From Antedon mediterranea (taxonomy: Eukaryota; Echinodermata; Crinoidea; Comatulida; Antedonidae), in assembly GCF_964355755.1 (NCBI RefSeq), contig NC_092670.1, positions 25,409,795-25,473,794 on the forward strand: a stretch of DNA of 64,000 nt. Direction: 5' to 3'. Positions within the stretch are counted from its first letter, which is position 1; the number at the start of each line of letters is the position of its first letter. The notes under the pieces were generated by a model. That model was not told where the DNA came from and searched no databases. It saw only the letters and a list, made by a program, of their open reading frames with translations. Below are positions 46,765 to 58,500 of this stretch, one piece after another. The position numbers were made by a program, and so were the translations under genes.

Positions 46765-48245
46765 TTAATCTTCAAGATCGCTCACATCACTGCAATCTGA
46801 AAAGTCTTCATATTCATTATGTGTAAACAGTTCCTGGACATCAGTGGGAATCACTGTCTCAATCCATTTAGGCTCCATTTGTTCGTTCCATCCATTGTGT
46901 GTACTGTTGTTGACAAAATCATTGACGTCTGCTGATTGCCATTCTTTAGTAATGAAGTTTGCTCTAAGTATATGAAACTCAAGGGTCTGCTGACATAGTG
47001 GCAGTAATGATATATCTGTAATCTTGTTGTGTCTGGAAAACTTTCTGTTGAAGATATCATATCTTGCTTGATTTACACTTTCCCCCTTCACTCCATACAA
47101 TAGTGAAACATACTCTTCAAATTCCTCATACAACTCTCTTGATGGAACATCTGACACTCCAAGGTTGCAGAATGCGTCAACAAATTTTGCTTTTGATTCC
47201 AGAAGCTTCCAGCAGGTACGTTTTCCTTTCCGAAAGAAAGCGGAGTTATAATCGTTACCTGTGAAAGCATGGAATCCAATAAGGGATGATTTCTGCGCTT
47301 TTGTTAAATCAATGTCACTCAATTTCAGTACCTTTCGGTATTTCCCAGTATCATGTATCAGTATCATGTATCAGTATCATGTATCAATAATTACCCTCTG
47401 CCCATCATCTATGAAATGAGATAGTGCAATGACTGGAATATCAATGTCTCCAGAATGGGAACGAATTATTGCTACGCCTTGATTGTTATTTGTTAAAGCA
47501 TGCTTTGCATGCAGGATGACTTTCGTGTAGGCTTCTTCTTCCGGCTACTATTAAGCTCCGGAACCAATACAACATCTCAGTTAGTAACGTAGATGCATTC
47601 TTTGTACGATGAAAAGTAGGTAACATCAATCCTCATATCTGTTAGAATGCTTTCTTTCTTTGATACTAGTACACAGCGAATAAGCTCAATCAATCTGGTC
47701 TTGTTCTCGCCGTTGGCAAGGAAATTGTTGAAATCACGGCCAACTTTGATATTGTTGAGCTTACAATTACTTTTGGTGCAATACCGCGTATGTTTCTCTC
47801 AACAGACTTAATGCTTTTTGGCAGGTATGCATCGGTAACAATATCAACACGCTTGTATCCTTTAGGGATGCTGTTGAAAACCTTTGCTACAAGATCCTCG
47901 TACGTATCAGGGTAAGATGTAAATGTTCTGATTAATGCCATCAAGTCAACAACATAGGCAATGACAGCTATAGCCTTTGCTGGCAGTGCCCGACCAGGAT
48001 CTATAACATCTGTTGAACTTTCGATGAGAATTTCCATTAGGACACTTTTCTGAGTTGTTCGTCTTGTCCCATCTGCATTAGCAAGGCTTAGCGGGACAGG
48101 GGTAAGTGGATACTCAAAGGCTTTCTTAAAGTCAATTATTCTACCATGCTTTGTTGAGGTGGCAAGAAGCTTTCCTAAAACATCCCGATTAGCTTATATT
48201 ACTTTTACTTTCCCATTTGCCTTGATTTCTAGTTTCTTCCCACTA
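46765..48245 (-). pseudogene. Unnamed transposon-associated protein, left-arm copy, broken
   Basis: On the minus strand, the first readable block (~48190-47690) includes VLGKLLATSTKHGRIIDFKK, DPGRALPAKAIAVIAYVVDL and KRVDIVTDAYLPKSIKSVER. Homologous sequence then continues out of frame to about 47367. The last block (47367-46765, 200 codons) has LIGFHAFTGNDYNSAFFRKG, KRTCWKLLES and an acidic end, FSDCSDVSDLED. A TGATACA-type tandem expansion near 47350-47385 and indels near 47545 and 47740 break the frame. Similar HAxTGxDxxSAFxxKGK proteins are common and uncharacterised in invertebrates. The spacing of the acidic motifs suggests a FEN1/XPG (PIN) fold; that is inference. Confidence 0.65.
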
Positions 48246-49301
48246 TTCGAAAATAAAGTGAGATGATGTTATGGATCCTGGTCGAGCACTGCGAGAAACA
48301 GACGCGGTATTGCACCAAAAGTAATTGTAAGCTCAAAAATATCAAAGTTGCCCCGTGATTTCAACAATTTCCTTGCCAACGGCGAGAACAAGACCAGATT
48401 GATTGAGCTTATTCGCTGTGTACTAGTGTCAAAGAAAGAAAGCATTCTAACAGATATGAGGAGTGATGTTATTTACTTTTCATCGTACAAAGAATGCATC
48501 TACGTTACTAAACGGAGATGTTGTATTGGTTCCGGAGCTTAATAGTAGCCAAGAAGAAGCCGACACGAAAGTCATCCTGCATGCAAAGCATGCTTTAACA
48601 CTGATAACAATCAAGGCGTAGCAATAATTCGTTCCCATTCTGGAGACATTGACATTCCAGTCATTTCACTATCTCATTTCATAGATGATGGGCAGAGGGT
48701 AATTATTGATACAAACACTGGGAAATACCGAAATGTACTGAAATTGAGTGACATTGATTTAACAAAAGCGCAGAAATCATCCCTTATTGGATTCCATGCT
48801 TTCACAGGTAACGAGTATAACTCCGCTTTCGTTCGGAAAGGAAAACGTACCTGCTGGAAGCTTCTGGAATCAAAAGCAACATTTGTTGACACATTCTGCA
48901 ACCTTGGAGTGTCAGATGTTCCATCAAAAGAGTTGTATGAGGAACTTGAAGAGTATGTTTCACCATTGTATGGAGTGAAGGGGAAAAGTGTAAATCAAGT
49001 AAGATATGATATCTTCAACAGAAAGTTTTCCAGACACAACAAGATTACAGATATATCATTACTGCCACTATGTCAGCAGACCCTTGAGTTTCATATACTT
49101 AGAGCAAACTTCATTACTAAAGAATGGCAATCAGCAGACGTCAATGATTTTGTCAACAACAGTACACACAATGGATGGAACGAACAAATGGAGCCTAAAT
49201 GGATTGAGACAGTGATGCCCACTGATGTCCAGGAACTGTTTACACATAATGAATATGAAGACTTTTCAGATTGCAGTGATGTGAGCGATCTTGAAGATTA
49301 G
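48245..49301 (+). pseudogene. Unnamed transposon-associated protein, right-arm copy, broken
   Basis: Inverted duplicate of the left-arm gene. The block from ~48325 reads SKLPRDFNNFLANGENKTRL to ILTDMRSDVIYFSSYKEC. After a shift near 48510 come VVLVPELNSSQEEADTKVIL, SHSGDIDIPVISLSHFIDDG and VIIDTNTGKYRNVLKLSDID. It runs through GFHAFTGNEYNSAFVRKGK to the same acidic C-terminus, stop at 49299-49301. The lesions differ from the left arm: an internal ~180-bp deletion near 48288 and single-base shifts. EEADT, DIDIP and TGNEY sit where FEN1-type nucleases place metal-binding acids; this is inference only. Confidence 0.7.
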
Positions 49302-49972
49302 TACACGACATACAGACTGAAACACTAAAGGGAAGCATGTATGTAGTAAAAGAATTAAATTCTTGGCCTTGTTATGGCTTATTTATCTCATATATTCGGA
49401 TTGCACATGAAAAACTGGTCCAGAAAATAATATGAGAATGTCAACCTCCAATTGGCACAAAATGAATTAATTGACAGGATTAACGTGATCAGATGGGAGA
49501 AATGTCTTGCATTTTGGGTCAAAGGTCAGTAACGTTATTTCCGGTCATTTTTACAGATAATGTTCTATTAGTTTGAATATAAACATCTATATTCTGGAGA
49601 GTTTGACACCAATTACAACTTTCTGTGTCGAGTAGTTACGGAGATATGATATCTATTAGATATTGGGTCAAAGGTCAATAGAGGTATTTCCGGCCATTTT
49701 CTGACAAAATGTTCTATTACATCAAATAGGAACATGTACATTCCAAACAATTTGACACCAAAATCTACTCTCTATGACCAGTGGTTGCCAAGATATCATA
49801 GTCTACTCTAACTGGCAGCCATTTTGAAAAAAGCGCCCTCACGCAAAAGTTCTCAGGTTACAGCCCGTTTACCCAATATATTTGGATTCCCCAGAAAAAA
49901 ACTGGTCTAGAAAAGTTATATGAGAATGTCTACCTCTCCGGATGGCACCTACCTCATTCATAGCCTAGTCTA

Positions 49973-52599
49973 ATAATATTTACAATCATAATTGAAAATA
50001 ATATTTGACTCAGGCGCATCACAGCTGCGGTCCAAGTGAATTGCGCCGGGGGCCTGATACAGTAATGCAATTGTCGTCACACCGCTGTAAAAAAGAAATT
50101 ACGTTTATTCGTATGCCATAACAAAGTGACGAGCGGATAGTGGTTCATTTCATTTTTAACAGAGTTTCTATTATCTATCGTCGATATATAGATGGATAGT
50201 GATCAATGCGGAATTTACTCAATTTATAATAGAAACAGCCTATCGACACTCCAGTATTGCTCTTATTTCGATGCATGTTATCAACCAGAAGCTGCAGAGT
50301 AATGGCTAACGTAAGTGCCGTACAGATTTGTACAGGTTTTTCCTGGGAGTGTGGGTTCGTTTATATTCCTCAGTTACAAAATACGCCTTATTGTGTCTAT
50401 TCACCTAATTTATATCAAATGTTACTACTAACTCGTTTTCTGCCTACTGTTTATTTGTATCTATGAGTTGTCTGCATACCATAACATGGTTTATTCATGT
50501 ATTGCATAGACACATAGTATACGTACATCCGGGCCCATTACATATTAAATAATACATCACAACACATCATTTGTTGATATAGGCCTAGAGTCATACATTA
50601 TACAATACATCCATCTGTTAATACAAGATATTTGTCACTTATAACGAAACAGTTACTGGATAGAACTAGTTACTGGAACAAAAAGTGAAAATGTAAATAA
50701 ATTAATCTCATTGTTAACCTTTTGTATTTACAAATCTAAATAATTATATGAAATCTTCAGAAAAGTATACAAAAAGATCAACAATGATTTGGCGCTTGTT
50801 CCGAGTAGAACTCAGAAATTATTTATATATGTTTTGCTTGTAATGTAAATAAAGCTCACATTAAATGGGCTAAAGTAAAAGAGAAATTAATGAATCACAT
50901 TTCATAAAATCGAGAAAAAAAAAATTGTTTCTTTTCTCTTTCTTTCTTTTTCTTTCTTCTATATTGAGAAAAATTAAAAAGAATACTGAAGTAACTTTTT
51001 TAATACACTTATCGTATTTTACCTATAAACAGAAAGATGAAAAAGAAAGAAAGAAATATAAAGAAAAACAACGCTTCAATACGTTGGCCAAATGTTATAA
51101 GAGGGTATGTGCCAATATAACAAATTAAGCTATGTTTTAAAAAGATATCTCTTTTAACCATATTATAGTACATACATGTTATAAACACATGTTTTTTTTT
51201 AACATAAATATACTTTGCATGGCCTGGGCAATAATAAAAGCACACTCTGATAAAAGTACTAAAAATAAAATAAAAACAAATTGTATCACAAATAAAATTC
51301 GGAACTACTGTATTTACGGCCATTGATTTGTTATACACTATCCCTTCACTTTAAAATATATGTGGGCTAAAAAATTAAAGCGATAGTGGATATGGAACTT
51401 TTGACTGTTTAGACTTTTCGAAAATAAAAGACGCTAAAGAAAATTGTTGCTGTGTGAATTAGAAGTGCGCGCAAAAATAAAACGAAAATATAAAATGCCA
51501 AACTATATTATTTTGGGTGTTTTTCGTGGTGCAAAATTGGTAAGTTATCGAATTAAGATGTGAAGTATTTTTAGACAAGGAATGACCTGGTTTAATGTTT
51601 TAAAGTAATATATGATTATGCATTATTTTTACAAAAGGTCAACAAGGGAATGGGTCTTTTAATTCTAAACCGCCTGATATATGCTTAGGCTACTGGAAAT
51701 TGATTAATAAATAGAAAGCAAATTTCATATTGAATTTTAATTATTATTATTATTACTAATAGAGGTTTAGAGCCGTTTGAGTTTTGATAGATTTATTTTA
51801 TAGAATTTAAAAAGTTTATAGAATTATTAGACCTATAGATTTTTATGCCTTTTTCACATTTCTGAATTTGTACAATTGTAAAATTTTATAATTTAATTAT
51901 TATGTAATTTAATCTATTTATATCAATTTCAGTTACATTACTGTTAAACTGTAAACAGTTTAAAACACATTCAGACAATGAACTTACTTCCAGACTTTTA
52001 CGGTTTTATCAGGAAAATCGGTTTGGATCATATTTAAGAAGTAATTAAAGACACTAGACCTACGTTGTTTTTACCGAATTTGCACTCTAAATTTTATGTA
52101 AAAATAAATACCATAAATTGCGATATTTTTAGTCTTTAAACGGTGAAATGTGAAAAATCCCCAACATGCATCGCGCGCGGATTGATAATATGTTCGTATT
52201 GTATCGTAATGCACTCACTTCAACCGATCCCATTAAAGGGTAAACAAATAAAAGAACCGTTTTCAGCAAAAATTCCTGGTTTTCCCCAATTAGTATTAAC
52301 GGATTCTGCCAAAAAAAGAAAGACAATTAATTCAGAAAGTCTATTTTTAAGTCCATATATCTTGGTTCGATCATCAAAGAAGAGGGCTAAAAAACAGTAA
52401 TTGCAAGAGCACCATAACCAGCCATTGCTGTCGCAAAGCTAAACATTATTTGGAGAGACAAAAACATTAGTCTGAAAATAAAAAAATCTGGACCAAGATC
52501 CCAATTCTGGACCACTTTTATTATTTTTACTAATTTCAAGTCGTACGTCAAAAAAGACAGATCTTTATCACAATTTGTTGTCCTTTTTCTCTTTTTACT
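49973..52599. other. Intergenic DNA without recognised genes
   Basis: AT-rich. Open frames around 50257-50466 and 51009-51338 have no motif. A frame ending at 52400 (52143-52400, with PLKGKQIKEPFSAKIPGFPQ and a Lys-rich end KKRKTINSE, KKRAKKQ) has a protein-like look but I do not recognise it and it has no clear splice or start context. Confidence 0.4.
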
Positions 52600-53310
52600 T
52601 CGGAGGTTGCATACAGTATGTTTCCAAAGTGTGATTTGTGGAATTCCATCTCTTCATCATATGTGAAAGTATATAGAAACTAAAATGATGTCTCTACCTA
52701 GAGTAGTGGTTATGGTGACACGTAAATCCTGTGTGAAAGCATAGTCAATGGAATTGTTGACTATGGTGAAAGTTACCTTAATCCTTTGAAAGTAAGGTCA
52801 GAGATCAAATACGGGACTAATGGACATTTGTTGGACAAAATGTTCCATAAGAACAATTAAAAAAAAAATTAACTGTCTACAACTAGCGGTCGGCGTTCTA
52901 TGGGCAGGGCCTATACCCTATATTTTAACCCTTAATTTGCATATTTCAGCTAATTTGCATATGTTCCAAAGGTGTTACCGAGGTGTGATTTGTGGAATTC
53001 CAGCCCCTCATCATATTTGAAAGTATATAGAATAAAATAAAGGTTCTCTCTAGTTGAGATAATGGAGATACGTAAATCCTGTGAAAATTACATATAATTC
53101 TTTAAACATAAGGTCACAGGTCAAATACAGCATTTCCGGTCATTTTTGGACAAAACGTTCCATAAGAAGGAATATAAACATATATATTTTGAACAATTTA
53201 AAATTAAATTTACTTTCTACAACTAGCGTTTAGCTTTCCCTATATTTTACCCTAATTTGCATATTTCAGCTAATTTGCATATTTTCTCAAGGTGTGATTT
53301 GTGGAATTTC
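52600..53310. repeat. ~350-bp tandem repeat related to the long-inverted-repeat flanks
   Basis: GGTGTGATTTGTGGAATTCC, GAAAGTATATAGAA, TACGTAAATCCTGTG and TTTGCATATTTCAGCTAATT recur at about 350-bp spacing (roughly 52624, 52985 and a partial copy at 53288). The block TTTCCGGTCATTTTTGGACA followed by AATATAAACAT is homologous to the 175-bp units at 46320-46560 and 49500-49760. Confidence 0.7.
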
Positions 53311-54145
53311 ATCTCCACTTATTTAATTTCTTCAACTACATTTTTTCTCCATTTCCATTTCCTTTTATTGTCATTTGCATATAAATTAAAACAAAAATAA
53401 TACATAGAAATTGTGTTTGCTCTGAGACACAAAATACAGATATAAACAAGAAATATTTCTTACAAAAAACGCTGCTCGCTTATTGACGTAACAGTTTTAA
53501 AGATATATTGTCCCTCTGAAAAATATTTTTTATTTCAAATTTGTTTTTGAATGTGTCATTTTATTGTCACATACGGGGTCACATAATAGTTATTTTACCT
53601 GAAAAAAATGTAATTAAAAGCGAAAAATACAATTGTCTGTCAGACAATGTGGTTTTTGAGTTATAATTAAACGTTTCTTTTCTCTTAAAAAAATGTGAAT
53701 TTTGATACAGAAGTGAATAACTTTGATATGAAACAGACTCAATTTAGTTTATTTTATTGCCAAGGTCAAGTCTGGGGGTCAGTATCATTACAAACAAAAA
53801 CTTTCATGGACTGTTTTGATCTGACAGCGAAATACAGTATTGTCATGGGACTCATAAATACCAGAAATGCAGCTGCTACCTATAAATCATAGTGGAGTTT
53901 CCATTTTAACAAAAATGTCAAAGTGTAGTACTATACTTCTGCTTGATTTCATCGAATTAATGAGTCTAAATGGGCTAAAACAACACAATTACAATGATAT
54001 AAGGTCACATCACTCTCGTACGGAATCTTAACTAATAGACGCTGTTGCGAAACCTATTAGTACGAGAAGTGATGGACCGACCGGTATGGACCGGTTCTGA
54101 TAGGTCTTTAGAGATATTTACCACATACATTCTAACTTTGTGTAA

Positions 54146-55306
54146 CTATGGAAGGCAATCGCCGCCAAAAATACAAATATTAAAAAAACAATGTACTTTC
54201 ACAAACGAACAACCTACTTTCACAAACGAACAACCTTCTTTCACAAACGAACGAACTAATGTAAAACAAACAACGTACTTTAAAAAACGAACAACCTACT
54301 TTAACGCGAACAACGTATTTTTTACAAACGGACAACGTACATTGATAAACGAACAACCTGCTTTACCAAACGATGTAGATTGCCGAATGAACTAAGGACT
54401 AGTCCATTTTTTAAGTCGGGTATAAAAACACCACATGACCTGAGGAAAATAAAATGTTGTTAATAGTGAGCTCTCTATTTTGTGTCTAAGAATATAGAGT
54501 ATACACTATATAACTACATACAGTGTAGCAAAGGTAAAATTATGGGACCCGCCTTTTATTTCAATTTTTATCATGATGACGTCATCAAAATGAACACGAA
54601 GATAGCAATTTTGGAAGGAATTTATCTGAGCAACAACATATTAACGTGTAGAATTGAAGAATTTGGATGCGTAGAATATAGATGCGCGCTATTTTAAATG
54701 AACTATGACGCAAAAGATGAAAATACGACTTTTATAATTCAACTGGCCATAAATGATGTCACAACATCCGATACGCAACATTTTTACATGAATTCGTATC
54801 TAGAATTCAACATCTTCCAGAAAACGTTTTCATGAGGGTCACTTTTCCTCCATTTGTCAGGATGAGTTTTGCTTACGCGCGCAAGATACAGGCTGCTCGC
54901 TTTGAGATCCCTAAGGCATATCCTCTTATCGGAACTTTTGCAATTACCCGACTTAAGAAATAGGCGAGTCCTTAGTTCATTCGGCAATCTACATCGTTTG
55001 GTAAAGCAGGTTGTTCGTTTATCAATGTACGTTGTCCGTTTGTAAAAAATACGTTGTTCGTGTAAAAGTAGGTTGTTCGTTTTTTAAAGTACGTTGTTTG
55101 TTTTACATTAGTTCGTTCGTTTGTGAAAGTAGGTTGTTCGTTTGTGAAAGTACATTCTTTGTTTTAATTTAGATCGTTCGTTTGTGAAAGTAGGTTGTTC
55201 GTTTGTGAAAGTAGGTTGTTCGTTTGTGAAAGTAGGTTGTTCGTTTGTAGTGAAAGTACGTTGTTTGTTTTACTTTTGTATTTTTGGCGGCGATTACCTT
55301 CCATAG
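54146..55306. mobile_element. 1.16-kb foldback element with 20-21-bp repeat arms
   Basis: The outer inverted repeat is CTATGGAAGGCAATCGCCGC at the left and its near-perfect inverse at the right. The arms are tandem variants of TTTCACAAACGAACAACCTA (about 8 units at 54190-54380) and, inverted, TAGGTTGTTCGTTTGTGAAA (about 13 units at 54985-55275). The ~600-bp middle has a TGACGTCA and no convincing ORF. A transcript would form a very long hairpin. Confidence 0.85.
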
Positions 55307-55521
55307 ACGATCAAAGCATATTGATCCAAACGTTGAGAAACTCAACAGTTCTTTTCAGAACTAATACACGTGGTGTACCGCAACTGTAACTTTTGATTTC
55401 GCCATGGAAACCTTCAAACAACTATAATTGTAATGACAAAATGTTGCTCATATCCAATAATATGATCATAATTATTTTATACCGTAGTAGGCCTAAATAA
55501 TATTATATTGGTTTTTTTTAG

Positions 55522-58500
55522 GTCAAGCGAAAACAATTCATTCTGTTTGTAAGCATTGTCGCTTGTTTCCTCTATGGTTTTACATACACATACAGAAATA
55601 TTGAATTATCGTATCCGAAGCCTAAACAATGTAAAAGGTGGGTAGCAATTCTTTAATACAAAATAATAACAATAATAATTAAAGCCGAGTGGAATTTATT
55701 TAAAATAATCTGTGTAGTATAAGTTTAAACCATTATGCTAATATTTGTTCTATGTGTTTAAATTTTACAGCAGTGTAGGACCTAAATCAGAATTTTAACA
55801 AATGTATAGACGAGTTTAAACTTTATATATGTCAGGTACCATGTCACGGTTTGGACTATAAACTTCACCAATCAACGAATATTGGATAGGTTTAAGACTG
55901 ATGATATTGTATTATTCAAGCCAACAATAAACAAACAAGGCCAACAGCCATAAGTCGCGTGCTAAAACGCATAGTGATACCGGACAAAATGAGTACGCTA
56001 TAAATAACTAAACTATAGGAATACCGTCAGCGGTGGTTCTAAACAATGTAACTAACCACATATAACACATGAAATAAAACACTATGATTATCAAATTTGT
56101 GATGTTAAATCCAGGTGATCTGTAAATATATCTACGTTAACATGTTATTTCTGTATACTAGCTATCATACAAGTTTGCGTACGTAACATTTACACAAGAT
56201 GCCAATGGATGCCAAAATCGAAAACTACATGCATCCTCATCAACACTTATGCATAGACTACTTATTAAATATTATAACGTAGATTCTAATTATGATCTAA
56301 CAATGATTAACTATACACTGATACTCACTCTTGAGCTCTCAATTAACAACCGGCAATTAAACTGTAGTTAACAATTGGCTGGCTCCCTGTGTTATCGGGC
56401 GTTCCGCAGGGCTCGATCCTGGGCCCGCTTTTGTTTAATTTATTTATCAACGATCTTCCTTTAAAATTTAATCATTCCGAGTCTCTTTTATTTGCTGACG
56501 ATCTGAAATTGTTTAAAGTGATTACCACTCCACAGGATGCTTTTTCACTTCAGGAGGATCTGGATGGTCTCGTGGAATGGACGGAGAAGTGGGGGATAAA
56601 ACTTAATGCTAATAAATGCAAATATTTATCTATAACACTTAAAAAAAGGCCTGTGCTCTTCAATTATAATCTGAGTGGACATGATCTTGAGATGGTTTAT
56701 GTATGAAAAGATTTAGGTATTTTTATTGATAGTAAATTAAATTTTTGTTCACATATTAATCATGTGTTGTCAAAAGCTAATAGAATGATGGGCTTAATAT
56801 GGAGAAATTGTAGGTTTATGAACGACGGCAGGGCACTTTTATCTTTATACAAATCTATTATACGTCCTCACCTTGAATATTGTTCCGCAATTTTCAATTC
56901 AATTTCTCCATGTCAGGCCCGTCGAATCGACACTGTTCAACGGAAGTTTGTTCGATTCCTGTCTTATAACTGTGTTAATTTTGCCTTTTCCATTGATTCT
57001 GTCAGCAATCGTCGAACGATATCTGATATGTTTTTTTTATATAATATTTTAAATTCTAAATATGACTGTTCATTAATTTCACTATTTAGTTTAAATGTTC
57101 CTGGTCGTACACGAAATAGACATTTATTGCATATTCCTTTTAGCCGTGTCGACTGTACTAAGAGGGGACTTTTTCATAGACTACCTTATACATTTAATAA
57201 TCTAAATAGCAATCATATCGATATTTTTAATGATAGACTTGGTTATTTTAAGAGGACGATGATGTGTTCACTTCTTGAACAGCCTGCATAACCTGTTTTA
57301 ATTGAAATTGTTTATGGCATGCCAATCTATGTTTTATATATATATATATATATATTTTATCTGTATTTTATTGTTAACCGTTTTTGATGTTGTATTGTTT
57401 TATGTTTCAAACCTGTTAGTGGCGGTATTTATCGCTGTTGGTTTTGATTGAATAAAATAAAATAAAATAAAAATAAAATAAAATAATATGCCGTGTCTCA
57501 GAAAGACACGTGCGTCTTATTACTGCTTCTCGTTACCTACACTAAGGCCCATTTACACTAGGACGATAACGATCGACGATAAATAAACAAATAATGCATT
57601 GCTCATACATAAAACAAAAGAAATCTAAAAAGTTTTTATTCTAGGACTATTTAGGAACCATCTATGCTTCCTTTGATGAAAATGATATTTTCAGACGTCC
57701 AATCAAATGACGTCATGATTAGTAAGAGCAATAATATCGTGACAATACAACGATATTTTTTGTTTATTGATCATGACGTCATTTGATTGGATTTAAAAAA
57801 AAATATTATTTTATCAAAGACAGAATAAATGAGTATTCTATAATTCTAGAACGAAAAACTTTCTAAATTATTTTGTTTTATATAAGAAAATGCATGCTTG
57901 CTTATCTATTTATCGTCGATCGTTATCGTCCTAGTGTAAATGGGCTTTAACATAAAAAATCACGACATAAACATAGAGGGCGTACTTCAAATATCCTAAA
58001 CGATGCAATCGTAAACCAACAAATCTCGTCACAGTTAAGAAGGTGTTTTCACACAGATCAGGAGGAAGTTTTATGATTATGAGTAGCCAAACAAGCGCGT
58101 TGCATTATGAGATATGTTTTGATTGAAAACTTTTGACTGGAAGTCAAAGTTATTTTTTGAACAAAAAACGTCTGTATTTCAGTTAAATGATATTTTTTCC
58201 AACTAATTTTTGATACTTCAAAATGACCCACTTTTTTTTCGAAATCTTTTTTTTTTAATTTTTTTGGAATTAGTCAAAGGGACAATACATCTTTAAAATT
58301 GGAATAGTTTATAACAATAACACAAATGTAAATTATGCGGTAGGGTGGTTAGTCGATTAGTATGTTATGTAAATCATTTGATTTGGTTTATATTCCATTA
58401 CTCACTGTATGTATTTTTTTCTTTTGTATTTTAATTTATGGTTTATATTATGTTAGTCCTCTATAAAAAGTTTGGGGGGCATTTTTTGTTAATAGCAGGC

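Larger units (their letters stand above)
46093..49972. mobile_element. 3.9-kb long inverted repeat with a duplicated gene
   Basis: The left arm (46093-~48240) and right arm (~48245-49972) are inverted copies starting TAGACTAGGCTATGAATGAG at each outer end, with almost no spacer. Each arm holds a non-coding outer part with two ~175-bp units (GACCTTTGACCCAA, then CCGGAAAT, then TTCTATTA) and an inner protein-coding part read toward the outside. The right arm lacks about 180 bp and the N-terminal portion. No target duplication was found. The nearly spacer-less palindrome suggests a foldback or head-to-head duplicated transposon. Confidence 0.85.

Noticed and set aside
48674-48901. Minus-strand frame of 75 codons
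   Set aside because: Shadow of the right-arm gene of the long inverted repeat.
55403-55430. ATG at 55404 as the start of sialyltransferase C
   Set aside because: The frame stops after seven codons with no usable splice donor, so it cannot supply the missing start.
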